This document shows, piece by piece, positions 16,739-25,197 of a stretch of 64,000 nucleotides of DNA (position 1 is the first letter of the stretch; each line of letters opens with the position of its first letter). The notes beneath the pieces were generated by a model that saw only the letters and a list, made by a program, of their open reading frames with translations, was not told the origin of the DNA and did not search any database. The DNA is from Taklimakanibacter lacteus (GTDB taxonomy: Bacteria; Pseudomonadota; Alphaproteobacteria; Rhizobiales; Aestuariivirgaceae). Position numbers and translations under genes: made by a program. The stretch is from positions 62,001 to 126,000 of the forward strand of contig QOZQ01000011.1 of the NCBI GenBank assembly GCA_003576695.1, read 5' to 3'.

Positions 16739-18177
16739 GCAAAATTGAAGAACAGGATATCGGGTGGCGAAGCCATTGGCTGCGGCAGGCGCTTGCCGAA
16801 TCCGCCGATCTGACGCCGCCGCTGCAAGGCAATGACCATGCCGACCTGTGCATCGCCGGTGGGGGCTATCTTGGCTTGTGGACCGCGCTCAAACTCAAGG
16901 CGGTGGCGCCCGAGCTCGATATCGTCATCCTGGAAAAGGACATTTGCGGCGGCGGCGCGAGCGGCCGAAATTCCGGCATGCTGCTGGGAGCCTGGGCAAA
17001 GTTCAGTGCGCTCTCGGCGCTGCGCGGCGAGGAAGAGGCGCTGCGCATCATACGCGCTTCGCAAGCCGCGATCGACGACATTGCCGCCTTCTGCGGGCGG
17101 AACGCCATCGATTGCTGGTTCGATCGCGTGGGCTGGATCTGGGGCGCGACCTGCGAGGCCCAGCGTGGCGCATGGGACGATGCTCTGACGAACCTCGCGC
17201 GCCACGGTGTGGTTTCGGCGCGCGAGGTGACGCGGCACCAAATTGCGGAGTTGACGGGATCGGAACGGCATGTCGCGGGCGTCCTCGATCCATCGGCCGC
17301 GACCATTCATCCGGGATTTCTGGCGCGGGGCCTGCGGCAAGCCGCCATTCGCGCGGGCGTCCGTATCTTCGAGAAGTCTCCGATGCTGCGCTTCGGGAGA
17401 AAGAGCCCCATCACCATTGTCACGCCGGGCGGGCAGGTGATCGCGCGCAAGCTGGTGCTTGCGCTCAATGCCTGGTCGGGCGGCATTCGCGAATTGGCGC
17501 CTGCAATCTTCAACATCTCCAGCGACGATGCCGTCTCGAAGCCGATGCCGGAGATGCTGCGGCAGGCGGGTTATGCGCGTGGGCCCCTGATGATCGATTC
17601 GCGCGTCTTCGTCTCGGGCTATCGGGTAACGCGCGACGGGCGGCTCAATGTCGGGGTCACGGGTGGGCATATCGGTCTGGGCGGCATCGTCGACCGGCGT
17701 TTCGATGCGCCATCGCGGCGGGTATCCGACATGCGCCAGGCGTTGCGCGAGGGCCATCCCGCACTGGCGGATTTCGCGCTTGATTCCGCCTGGAGCGGAG
17801 CCATTGATCGTACCGCCAGCGGCTTGCCGCTGTTCGGCAGCTTCCCGGCGAATCCCGACATCCTCTATGGATATGGTTTCTCGGGCAACGGCATCGGCAT
17901 GACGTTTCTGGGAGGCAGCATTCTGGCTTCGCTGGTGATGGAGCGCGCGGATCAGTGGTCCGACTGTGCTCTCGTGCGGCCGGTGAGCCGCGGATTTCCA
18001 CCCGAGCCTTTCAGGTTCATCGGCGCGCATCTGGTGCGGGGCGCGGTGCGGCGGCGCGATCATGTCGAGCATCTGGGCCGGAAGGCGGGGCCGATCATCA
18101 CCGCTCTTGCTCGCCTCGCCCCCTCCGGCGTCACGCCGTCCAAGGTCAATATTGCCAGAAAGGAGGCTCGACGATGA
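16735..18177 (+). CDS. FAD-dependent amine/amino acid oxidoreductase (DAO family, PuuB-like)
   Basis: 480 residues. The N-terminal preface (residues 1-38, ...WRSHWLRQAL) precedes the Rossmann fold DLCIAGGGYLGLWTALKL, with ILEKDICGGGASGRNSG as the second FAD loop. The C-terminal GYGFSGNGIGMTFLGG is the usual flavin-binding end. The arrangement matches gamma-glutamylputrescine oxidase-like proteins, which oxidise a C-N bond. The substrate here is unknown; with an aminotransferase also present it may act on an N-alkyl group or a side-chain amine. The start overlaps the M20 stop by ATGA. Confidence 0.88.
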   Translation: MSKIEEQDIGWRSHWLRQALAESADLTPPLQGNDHADLCIAGGGYLGLWTALKLKAVAPELDIVILEKDICGGGASGRNSGMLLGAWAKFSALSALRGEEEALRIIRASQAAIDDIAAFCGRNAIDCWFDRVGWIWGATCEAQRGAWDDALTNLARHGVVSAREVTRHQIAELTGSERHVAGVLDPSAATIHPGFLARGLRQAAIRAGVRIFEKSPMLRFGRKSPITIVTPGGQVIARKLVLALNAWSGGIRELAPAIFNISSDDAVSKPMPEMLRQAGYARGPLMIDSRVFVSGYRVTRDGRLNVGVTGGHIGLGGIVDRRFDAPSRRVSDMRQALREGHPALADFALDSAWSGAIDRTASGLPLFGSFPANPDILYGYGFSGNGIGMTFLGGSILASLVMERADQWSDCALVRPVSRGFPPEPFRFIGAHLVRGAVRRRDHVEHLGRKAGPIITALARLAPSGVTPSKVNIARKEARR

Positions 18178-18539
18178 CGGAAGCGCGCGTCTTCAAACGC
18201 GAGGAGATGACCTTCAGGCCCGCCGTGACGGCGACCGGCACGACGTCCATCGCACGCGTCGTCAATGGCGCTGTCAGCCGGCATATGGGTGGCGGCATCG
18301 AGTATCTGGAGAATGTGACGATCGACTGGACCGTCACCTATGACGAGATTCTTTTCGTTTTCGAGGGATCGCTTACCGTCGTGCTGGACGATCAGGAGGT
18401 CCGGGACTGCCATGCCGGCGATATTGTCTGGCTGCCGGAAGGCACGCATCTGAAATATATCGCGCATGGCCGGGCCGGTTATTTCTATGCGCTCCACCCG
18501 GTGGATTGGGCGGCAAGGCAAGGTGTCAGAGAGCCATGA
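18174..18539 (+). CDS. EutQ-like single-domain cupin
   Basis: 121 residues forming one cupin barrel: the first motif is in DEILFVFEGSLTVVLDD and the second in HAGDIVWLPEGTHLKYIAHG. It resembles the C-terminal domain of EutQ from ethanolamine utilisation, and such stand-alone copies occur in amine catabolic operons. The metal ligands are incomplete (no full HxH in motif 1), so catalysis is doubtful and a binding or sensing role is possible. The start overlaps the oxidoreductase stop (ATGA), and its stop overlaps the ATPase start. Confidence 0.8.
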   Translation: MTEARVFKREEMTFRPAVTATGTTSIARVVNGAVSRHMGGGIEYLENVTIDWTVTYDEILFVFEGSLTVVLDDQEVRDCHAGDIVWLPEGTHLKYIAHGRAGYFYALHPVDWAARQGVREP

Positions 18540-19663
18540 ACTCCGCCCTGCAGGAAAGTGCCACCAGGAACACCCCGGCACGGAATACCGCCGTCAGCTT
18601 CGTGAATGTGCAGAAGACCTATGACGATGAAACACTGGTCGTCAGGAATCTCAATCTGGATATTCCGGAAGGTGAGTTCCTCACCATGCTGGGTCCCTCG
18701 GGCTCGGGAAAAACCACGACTCTCATGATGCTTGCCGGTTTCGAACCCGCCAGCCATGGCGAGATCTATCTGAAGAGCCGGCCGATCAACCGCGTGCCGC
18801 CGCATCGGCGCGGCATCGGCATGGTGTTCCAGAACTACGCCCTGTTCCCGCATATGACGGTGAACGAAAATCTCGCCTTTCCGCTTCAGGTTCGTGGCAT
18901 CAGCAAGTCGGAGATCGAGGATCGGGTCAAGAAGATGCTCGCGATGGTCGAGCTTCCGGACATGGGCGGCCGCAGGCCTGGCCAGCTCTCAGGCGGCCAG
19001 CAGCAACGCATCGCCGTGGCCCGCGCCCTGGTGTTTCAGCCCGACCTTGTATTGATGGATGAACCGCTGGGCGCGCTCGACAAACAGCTGCGCGAGCAGA
19101 TGCAATATGAGATCAAGCGCATCCATGAACGCCTCGGAGTCACCGTCGTCTATGTCACGCATGATCAGTCCGAAGCCCTGACGATGTCGAACCGCATCGC
19201 CGTGTTCAATGACGGCGTCGTGCAACAGCTTGCGACGCCTGATGATCTCTATGAGCGCCCGATCAATTCCTTTGTCGCCCAATTCATCGGTGAAAACAAC
19301 AAGCTGATGGGCACCGTCGTAGCGATCACCGCCGACAAGATCGCCACCGTGCGACTCGAGTCGGGTGATATGGTGAATGCGCTGGCGGTCAATGTCGGTG
19401 CGAAGGGACAACCGACATTGCTATCGGTCAGGCCGGAGCGCATCGAAATCAATCCTGCCGCCGGGGATGTCGACACCATGTTGGATGGCCACATCGTCGA
19501 AGTGGTCTATCTGGGCGATCATATTCGACTCCGTCTCCAGGTGGCGGGCCGCGACGATTTCATCGTGAAGCTGCCCAACAAGGCCAATGGTGCCATGACG
19601 GCACAGGGTCTCGACGTGCGGTTGGGATGGAAAGCCGCGGATTGCCGTGCGCTCGACAGATAG
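18536..19663 (+). CDS. ABC transporter ATPase, PotA type
   Basis: 375 residues. Walker A is GPSGSGKTTT, the Q-loop is in VFQNYALFPHMT, the signature is LSGGQQQRIAVARAL, Walker B is LVLMDEPLGALD and the switch histidine is in YVTHDQ. A C-terminal TOBE regulatory domain occupies about residues 285-365. It powers the binding protein and permeases encoded 3-6 kb upstream. The ATGA overlap with the cupin shows it is the last gene of the same chain. Its separation from the permeases by three enzyme genes is uncommon for Pot-type transporters. Confidence 0.93.
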   Translation: MNSALQESATRNTPARNTAVSFVNVQKTYDDETLVVRNLNLDIPEGEFLTMLGPSGSGKTTTLMMLAGFEPASHGEIYLKSRPINRVPPHRRGIGMVFQNYALFPHMTVNENLAFPLQVRGISKSEIEDRVKKMLAMVELPDMGGRRPGQLSGGQQQRIAVARALVFQPDLVLMDEPLGALDKQLREQMQYEIKRIHERLGVTVVYVTHDQSEALTMSNRIAVFNDGVVQQLATPDDLYERPINSFVAQFIGENNKLMGTVVAITADKIATVRLESGDMVNALAVNVGAKGQPTLLSVRPERIEINPAAGDVDTMLDGHIVEVVYLGDHIRLRLQVAGRDDFIVKLPNKANGAMTAQGLDVRLGWKAADCRALDR

Positions 19664-19734
19664 CAGGTAGCTTCCACGCGCTGGGCAAGGCGTCATTTCA
19701 GGCTTGCGCGATCACCTGAATCGGGACTAGAAGA

Positions 19735-19838
19735 CTCGCATTCCACAGGGGTGCTCCGTAATGCCGGGGCTGAGATGCGGGCGACATGCCCTCGGACCCT
19801 TAAGCTGATCTGGATAATACCAGCGGAGCGAGGTTGCG
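19735..19838 (+). promoter_or_regulatory. TPP (THI-box) riboswitch controlling ykoFEDC
   Basis: The TPP aptamer hallmarks are present in order: GGGGTGC, GGGGCTGAGATG (the CUGAGA core), a GCGGGCGACATGCCC hairpin arm, GGACCC, and CTGATCTGGATAATACCAGC. Helix P1 can form between CTCGC (19735-19739) and GCGAG (19828-19832). The latter is part of the ribosome-binding site (GAGCGAGG), seven bases before the ykoF ATG at 19839. Ligand binding would therefore hide the ribosome site, giving translational repression by thiamine pyrophosphate. No separate terminator hairpin with a T-run is seen. Confidence 0.93.
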
Positions 19839-20453
19839 ATGTTTTCCGGCGCGCAGATTTCCCTTTATCCGATGTCCGATGATTTCGTCGGCATCATCCT
19901 CAAGGCCATCAAGGCGCTCGATCCCTATCGGCCGCATTTCCGCATCGAGACCGATGACGTCTCGACCTTGATCGCAGGCCCGCCGGAACAGCTTTTTCCG
20001 GCGATGCGCGATCTCTTCGTCGCGGCGGCGCAATCGGGCGTCCACTGCACGCTTTCGGCCGCCGTGTCGCGCGGCTGCCCGGGTGAGCCCGACAGCCCGC
20101 TCTGCACGCCGCAAACGGATATGCCCGACCTGCCGTTGCTCCAGCGCATCGGCGCCGCGCGCGAGGCGGTGACGCTGGCGCCCCGGACCGGCCAGGTGAT
20201 CGCCGCCCAGTTCTCGCTCTATCCCCTGGGCGTCGGCCACCATATGGACGAGATCTATGGCTGCATCGATTTCCTCAAGAGCTCAGGCGTGTTCGACCGG
20301 GCGAAGAATTTCTGCACGAGGCTCGCCGGCGATGCCGGGCCGGTCTTCGCCACGCTGAGCGAGGCGTTCCTGCGCTTCGGCGCGCCTGAGGGCCATGTGG
20401 CGCTCGACCTCACGGTCTCGGCCAACAGCCCCAGCCCCAACGCCCCGAGGTGA
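19839..20453 (+). CDS. ykoF: YkoF: thiamine/HMP-binding protein
   Basis: 204 residues made of two related ~90-residue ferredoxin-like halves, each starting with a similar strand (GAQISLYPMSDDFV and AAQFSLYPLGVGHHMDE). YkoF binds thiamine or its hydroxymethylpyrimidine (HMP) part and accompanies the YkoEDC transporter. There is no signal peptide, so it acts in the cytoplasm. It is the first gene behind the TPP riboswitch. Its stop overlaps an in-frame GTG of ykoE; the ATG at 20459 is the better ykoE start. Confidence 0.9.
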   Translation: MFSGAQISLYPMSDDFVGIILKAIKALDPYRPHFRIETDDVSTLIAGPPEQLFPAMRDLFVAAAQSGVHCTLSAAVSRGCPGEPDSPLCTPQTDMPDLPLLQRIGAAREAVTLAPRTGQVIAAQFSLYPLGVGHHMDEIYGCIDFLKSSGVFDRAKNFCTRLAGDAGPVFATLSEAFLRFGAPEGHVALDLTVSANSPSPNAPR

Positions 20454-20458
20454 TCCAA

Positions 20459-21043
20459 ATGAATATTTCCTATCGCTGGAGCTTGCGTGAAATCCTGATC
20501 CTCGCCGTGCTGGGGGCCGTGTTCGGCGTCCTCTATCTGGGCTGGGTGCAGATCTGGCTCATCGCTCAGGCGATCCTTGGCGCCGTCACCATGGATGTGG
20601 TGATGGGCTTCTGGTTCATCGTCTCGATCATCGCCGCCGCCATCATCCGCAAGCCCGGTGCGGCGCTCGCATCCGAGATGCTGGCGGCCCTCACCGAGAT
20701 TCTGCTCGGAAGTCCGGCCGGGCTGCTTCTGCTGCTCGCGGCCTTCGTGCAAGGGGCAGGGGCCGAGATCGTCTTCGCGGCGAGGGGCTGGCGCGACTAT
20801 CGCCTGCCCATGCTGATGGCGGCGGGCATCGGCTCGGCGGTGTTCTCCTTCGCCTATACCTGGATCATGTTCAATTACGGCGCGCTGGCGCCAGGTCTCC
20901 TGGTCGCGATGTTCGTGCTGCGCTGCCTCAGCGGTGCGCTGCTCGGCGGGCTTCTCGGTCACCTTATCGTCGAGGCGCTCTATCGGACCGGCGTGCTGTC
21001 GGGCCTTGCCATCGACCACGACAAGAGGCTGGCGCGTGCCTGA
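20459..21043 (+). CDS. ykoE: YkoE: substrate-binding membrane (S) component of ECF-type HMP/thiamine transporter
   Basis: 194 residues, very hydrophobic, with five or six membrane helices (EILILAVLGAVFGVLYLGWV at the N-terminus, further helices near residues 40-65, 75-95, 115-150). It lies between ykoF and ykoD, as in other ykoFEDC operons, where it recognises the vitamin precursor. ATG 20459 is preceded by GAGGTGAT. The 3' end overlaps ykoD by eight bases. Confidence 0.9.
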   Translation: MNISYRWSLREILILAVLGAVFGVLYLGWVQIWLIAQAILGAVTMDVVMGFWFIVSIIAAAIIRKPGAALASEMLAALTEILLGSPAGLLLLLAAFVQGAGAEIVFAARGWRDYRLPMLMAAGIGSAVFSFAYTWIMFNYGALAPGLLVAMFVLRCLSGALLGGLLGHLIVEALYRTGVLSGLAIDHDKRLARA

Positions 21044-22664
21044 CCTGCCGGCGGCGGCCTGGCATGATGTCTCGGTACGCTATCCTTATGAAAAACGCGA
21101 TGCGGTGGGGCCGGTCAGCTTCGCCCTGAAGCGAGGCGAGAGACTTCTGCTTCTCGGGCCCTCGGGCTCGGGCAAGTCGACCTTGCTCAACACGATGACG
21201 GGGCTCATCCCCCATACCGTGCCGGCCGATCGCACGGGCGATGTGCGGCTCGGCGGCGAGCCGGTCGGCGCGCGACCGCCCGCCGGCTGGGCCGTGGATG
21301 TGGCGCGTTTCTTCCAGAATGCCGAAGAGACCTTATGCGGCATGCGGGTCGAGGACGAGATCGCCTTCGCGCTCGAGAATCGCGCTTTGCCGGAGCTGGA
21401 GATCCGCAACAGGGTGACGGCGGCGCTGCGCCTCGTCGACCTGCCGGAAGACTGGCGCCAGCGGCGCAGCTCGACCTTGTCGGGCGGCGAGAAGCAACTG
21501 GTGGCGCTCGCCGCCTGCCTGGCGCAAGCAGCGTCCATCTTCGTCGCCGATGAGCCGACGGCGCATCTGGCCCCCGCCGTCGCAGCACGCCTGCACAGGC
21601 TCCTGATGGAGGGCGACAGGGATCGCAGCGTGTTCCTGGTCGATCACCGGCTCGACGGGCTCGTCGCCTCGGTCGATCGTGTGGTGGTGCTGGGGCCTGA
21701 AGGGACGATCATCGCCGAGGGTCGGCCGGCCTCCGTTTTCCGCGCGCATGGCCGGAAGCTCGAGGAACTCGGCATCTGGCTGCCGCTTGCCGCGCGGCTC
21801 GATGGCGATCTCATGAAAGCGGGCTTCGCCGCCGCGCAACCACCGCTCACGCTCACGGAAGCGCTTGGCGGCCTCGACCCTCTCGCCGGTGAAGACGAGG
21901 AGAAAGCCAAGGCGGTCGTGCGGGATTTTGCCGAGCGGCATATGCGAGGGCCGACGAAGCGCAGTGACCAGGTCGTGGCGCGATTGATCAACGCCGATTG
22001 CGCACCGCTGTTCGGCCCGACCGTGCTCCGCAATATCTCGCTTGCCGTCCATGAAGGCGAGATTCTCGGCATTCTGGGCGCCAATGGCGCCGGGAAATCG
22101 ACGCTGGGCGCCAGCCTTGCCGGGCTCCTGAAGCTGAAGGCCGGCCGGCGCGAAGGCAAAGCGGGTGGCATCGCCTTCCAGAATCCGGAAAACCAGTTCA
22201 TTGCCGGCTCGGTCAACGAAGAGATCGCACTGGCGCTGCCGGCCGGGATCCGGAACAGCGAGGAGATTCTGCGGTCCTTCGGCCTTTGGGAGCTGCGCGA
22301 CCGGCATCCATTCGAATTGTCGCAAGGCCAGAAGCGGCGCCTGGCGTTTGCGGCGCTCACCGCACATGGAGAATGGCCGCTTCTCGTCCTTGACGAGCCG
22401 ACCGCCGGGCTCGATGCGCGAGGTGCAGGCATGGTCACGCGCCATGTCGAGGCGCTGGCGCAGCGGGGACATGCGATCGCCGTCATCACGCATGACATGG
22501 ACCTTGCGTTGCGGCTTTGTGCGCGCTCCGTCATCGTTGCCGGCGGCCGCATCCTTGCCGATGGGCCGACCATCGATCTTCTGGGCGACGCCGATCTTCT
22601 GGAGCGCGCGGGCCTGGCGGAACCGGCGATCAGCCCGGTCTTGCGCTGGCTCGCTTCATGCTGA
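21036..22664 (+). CDS. ykoD: YkoD: double ABC ATPase of ECF transporter
   Basis: 542 residues with two complete nucleotide-binding domains. The first has Walker A GPSGSGKST, signature STLSGGEKQ and Walker B IFVADEPTA. The second (from about residue 320) has GANGAGKST, signature ELSQGQKRR and LLVLDEPTAGLD. This fused pair supplies energy to the ECF module. The start is GTG 21036, overlapping ykoE; no ATG fits before the first domain. The 3' end overlaps ykoC by seven bases. Confidence 0.92.
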   Translation: MPDLPAAAWHDVSVRYPYEKRDAVGPVSFALKRGERLLLLGPSGSGKSTLLNTMTGLIPHTVPADRTGDVRLGGEPVGARPPAGWAVDVARFFQNAEETLCGMRVEDEIAFALENRALPELEIRNRVTAALRLVDLPEDWRQRRSSTLSGGEKQLVALAACLAQAASIFVADEPTAHLAPAVAARLHRLLMEGDRDRSVFLVDHRLDGLVASVDRVVVLGPEGTIIAEGRPASVFRAHGRKLEELGIWLPLAARLDGDLMKAGFAAAQPPLTLTEALGGLDPLAGEDEEKAKAVVRDFAERHMRGPTKRSDQVVARLINADCAPLFGPTVLRNISLAVHEGEILGILGANGAGKSTLGASLAGLLKLKAGRREGKAGGIAFQNPENQFIAGSVNEEIALALPAGIRNSEEILRSFGLWELRDRHPFELSQGQKRRLAFAALTAHGEWPLLVLDEPTAGLDARGAGMVTRHVEALAQRGHAIAVITHDMDLALRLCARSVIVAGGRILADGPTIDLLGDADLLERAGLAEPAISPVLRWLASC

Positions 22665-23386
22665 GCCATCTCCATCCGCTGCCCAAGCTCGTCATCTGTC
22701 TTGTCTGGATGGTAACGGCCATCCTTGTCTTCGACGCGCACTTCCAGCTCATCGTCATCCTGCTCGCCGTCACCATTCTCATAGTCCTCGAGCGCAAGCC
22801 GCCGCTGCTCATCCTTGGCCTGATGATCCCTTTCGCGCTGTTCGGCTTCGGCTTCCTCACGACCAGTGTGCTCTTCCGTGCCGACAGCGACTTCGCGCTG
22901 CATGTGGCGCGGCAATCGCCCTTCGCATCGCAAGCCTTCTCTGCCGGCATCGTGCTCTTCCTGAGGGCCATCGCCACGGGCCTGGTCTCGGCGGTCTTCG
23001 TGCTGACCACCGATCCAGGCCTCTTCATCAAGGCGCTGATGGCCGACTGGAAATTGTCGCCGCGCATCGGTTATTCGCTGTTCTCCGCCCTGCAGCTGAC
23101 CCCCGATCTCGCCGCCGAGCTCAGGCAGATCCGCATCGCCAGGGCGATGAAGCGGGGCAGGCCGCCATCGGCCTTCCTTCATCCGGCGGAGCTCATGACA
23201 TTGTTCATCCCGCTTCTTGCTTTCGCCATTCGCCGCGCCGGACGGGCGGCCATCGCCATGGAGGCGCGGGGTCTCGGCATGGGGATGCGGCGCACCATTG
23301 TCGGTGCGCCGAGGCTCGCCCGCCGCGATGCCGTCTTCGGCGGGGCGGCTCTTTCACTGCTGATTGCCAGCCTTGCTTTGCTCTGA
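22658..23386 (+). CDS. ykoC: YkoC: transmembrane coupling (T) component of ECF transporter
   Basis: 242 residues. Several membrane helices surround the cytoplasmic coupling region, which carries the Ala-Arg motifs expected of EcfT proteins (RIARAMKRG and MEARGLG). It couples the double ATPase YkoD to YkoE. ATG 22658 overlaps ykoD. It is the last gene of the riboswitch-controlled unit; the ChaC gene follows after a 30-base gap and may be read through. Confidence 0.9.
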   Translation: MLSHLHPLPKLVICLVWMVTAILVFDAHFQLIVILLAVTILIVLERKPPLLILGLMIPFALFGFGFLTTSVLFRADSDFALHVARQSPFASQAFSAGIVLFLRAIATGLVSAVFVLTTDPGLFIKALMADWKLSPRIGYSLFSALQLTPDLAAELRQIRIARAMKRGRPPSAFLHPAELMTLFIPLLAFAIRRAGRAAIAMEARGLGMGMRRTIVGAPRLARRDAVFGGAALSLLIASLALL

Positions 23387-23416
23387 CAGTGTGTCAACGG
23401 GGCCTGCGGGGTGTTC

Positions 23417-24118
23417 ATGAAACAAATGACGATGGCGTTGACGCCGGAGCTCGTGGCGCTGTGCGAGCGTCAGGTGGCGGATCCGGGCATCGATCCGCGC
23501 TGGCTCACCGAAGCCGAGCTCAGGATATTCTCCGACAGTCTGGTGGCGCAGCGGCCCTCTGGTCCGTTCTGGATCTTCGCTTATGGATCGCTGATCTGGA
23601 AGCCGACCTTCGAGAGTGTGTCGCGCCGGCGCGGGACGGCGAAAGGCTGGCATCGCTCCTTCTGTCTCGAGCTCGAAAGCTGGCGGGCGACGCCGGAGCA
23701 GCGCGGCTTGATGATGGCGCTGGATCATGGCGGCAGCTGCGATGGCGTATTGCTGGAAGTTCCGGAAACGAACTTGTTCGAAACGGTATATGGCGTCGTC
23801 TGGCGCGAGATCAGCTTCGAGCATGAATTCAGGACCGCCCGCTGGCTGACGGTCACGACCAAGGATGGTCCGGTGAAGGCGCTGACCTTCTGGGCCGGTC
23901 CCAAGGGCGAAGGCATATTGCGCAAGCTGCCGCCCGAGAAAGTGGCGCAGGTCATTGCGCGCGCCTGCGGCCATCTCGGCTCCAATGCCGCCTATCTCTA
24001 CAACACCGTCGTGCATCTGGCGGAAGCGGGCATCCGCGATCGCAATCTGTGGCACCTGCAAAAGCTCGTGGCGCAGGAGATCAGGGCAATTCACGGCAGA
24101 AGCGCCCCGGCTCCGTGA
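23417..24118 (+). CDS. ChaC-like gamma-glutamylcyclotransferase
   Basis: 233 residues. The GGCT-fold substrate loop is FAYGSLIW, followed by RRGTAKGWHRSFCLE and the YGVVWREI segment in which the catalytic glutamate normally lies. ChaC proteins cleave glutathione to 5-oxoproline and Cys-Gly. The first ~45 residues are an extra N-terminal extension. ATG 23417 was chosen; a GTG two codons earlier and an ATG at 23426 are possible. It lies just downstream of ykoC and converges with the sugar-binding protein gene. Confidence 0.88.
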   Translation: MKQMTMALTPELVALCERQVADPGIDPRWLTEAELRIFSDSLVAQRPSGPFWIFAYGSLIWKPTFESVSRRRGTAKGWHRSFCLELESWRATPEQRGLMMALDHGGSCDGVLLEVPETNLFETVYGVVWREISFEHEFRTARWLTVTTKDGPVKALTFWAGPKGEGILRKLPPEKVAQVIARACGHLGSNAAYLYNTVVHLAEAGIRDRNLWHLQKLVAQEIRAIHGRSAPAP

Positions 24119-24128
24119 CGAGCCGGGG
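24105..24128. terminator. Hairpin between convergent ChaC and sugar-binding-protein genes
   Basis: A nine-base perfect stem (CCCCGGCTC / GAGCCGGGG) with a six-base loop covers the last codons of the ChaC gene. The T-run is weak on both strands, so it may act as a transcript end-protector or weak bidirectional terminator. Confidence 0.45.
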
Positions 24129-24146
24129 AGCGTTTGGTGAGCGGGC

Positions 24147-25160
24147 TCAGTTTCCGACCTTGCCGCAGGTCGTCAGGGCGTTCTCCGGCGTGCAGACTTC
24201 CGTGCCCGTCTTGATGAAGGGCTCCACCGGCTGGCCCTTGGTCAGCTTGTCGAGCGACTTGATCGTCTCATAGCCCATGTCATAGGGACGCTGGCCGATA
24301 TTGTAGTGGCTGAGGCCCTCGGCGAGGAGCGGCAGTTGCGGGCCGAAATTGTCGCCGAAGACGACGACAAGATCCTTGCTGTCGAGGCGCGCTTTCAGCG
24401 GCTCCATCGCCTGCTTGTAGGCTTGCGGCGCATATTGCGCCCAGCCGCCCACCGCGACAAAGGTGGTGAGCTCCGGATTGTTGGTCATCACGTCGCGGAC
24501 CTGCTGGGCGGCGAGTGTGATGTCGTCATTATTGTAGACCGGGCAGCCCGCGGGCTCGGTCCAGCCATTCTGGCCGGTCAAAGACTCGACCGGCTTGTCG
24601 CGCGTCGAGCCGGCGAGCGTGTCGCGGATACCCTGGACGCGCGCCTTGAGATTCTCGGAAGCGGGCGCCCCCGACTGGATGCATACGGTGCCGCCGCTCT
24701 TCTTGTGCTCCAGCACCTTCTGCGCGAGATTCACGCCGAACTCGTAATTGTCGGTGCCGATATAGGTCGAGCGGAGACCCGCATCCTCGGGCAGGACGTC
24801 GGTATCGAAGGTGACGACGGGGATGCCCTTGTCCTTGGCCATCTTCATGATGCGGGCCATCGCCTTGGGATTGCCGGCAGAGACGCCGAGACCGGCGACG
24901 CCGCGGGTCACCATGTCCTGGGCGAGCTGCACCTGCTTGGCTTCGTCATATTCGGTCGGCCCGATATAGGTGCATTTGACATCGCCGAGCTCCTTGGCCG
25001 CCGCCTGGCAGCCCTGCTCGATCGGCGGGCTGAAGGCGTTGTTGAGAACCTTGAAGACGAGGGCGAATTCGCGCTCCTCGGCATTGGCCTGTATCACCGT
25101 CATGCCCAAAGCCAGGCAGGCCAGTGAAATTGTGGTTTTCAGTCCGGTTGGTAGCGACAT
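24147..25160 (-). CDS. Periplasmic sugar-binding protein (Peripla_BP_4 type)
   Basis: 337 residues with a signal peptide cleaved near residues 25-28 (AEEREFALVF begins the mature protein). The fold of ribose/fructose-type binding proteins is clear: ALVFKVLNNAFSPPIEQGC at the first strand, VTRGVAGLGVSAGN, and GIPVVTFDTDV at the hinge. Extra cysteines may form disulfides. It is the first-copied component of a three-gene importer with the permease and ATPase, though here it is the distal gene on the minus strand. The transported sugar is not identifiable. Confidence 0.9.
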   Translation of the reverse strand: MSLPTGLKTTISLACLALGMTVIQANAEEREFALVFKVLNNAFSPPIEQGCQAAAKELGDVKCTYIGPTEYDEAKQVQLAQDMVTRGVAGLGVSAGNPKAMARIMKMAKDKGIPVVTFDTDVLPEDAGLRSTYIGTDNYEFGVNLAQKVLEHKKSGGTVCIQSGAPASENLKARVQGIRDTLAGSTRDKPVESLTGQNGWTEPAGCPVYNNDDITLAAQQVRDVMTNNPELTTFVAVGGWAQYAPQAYKQAMEPLKARLDSKDLVVVFGDNFGPQLPLLAEGLSHYNIGQRPYDMGYETIKSLDKLTKGQPVEPFIKTGTEVCTPENALTTCGKVGN

Positions 25161-25197
25161 CTGGGGTTCCTCCGTTTGTTGCCGTTCCTGTCCGTTC

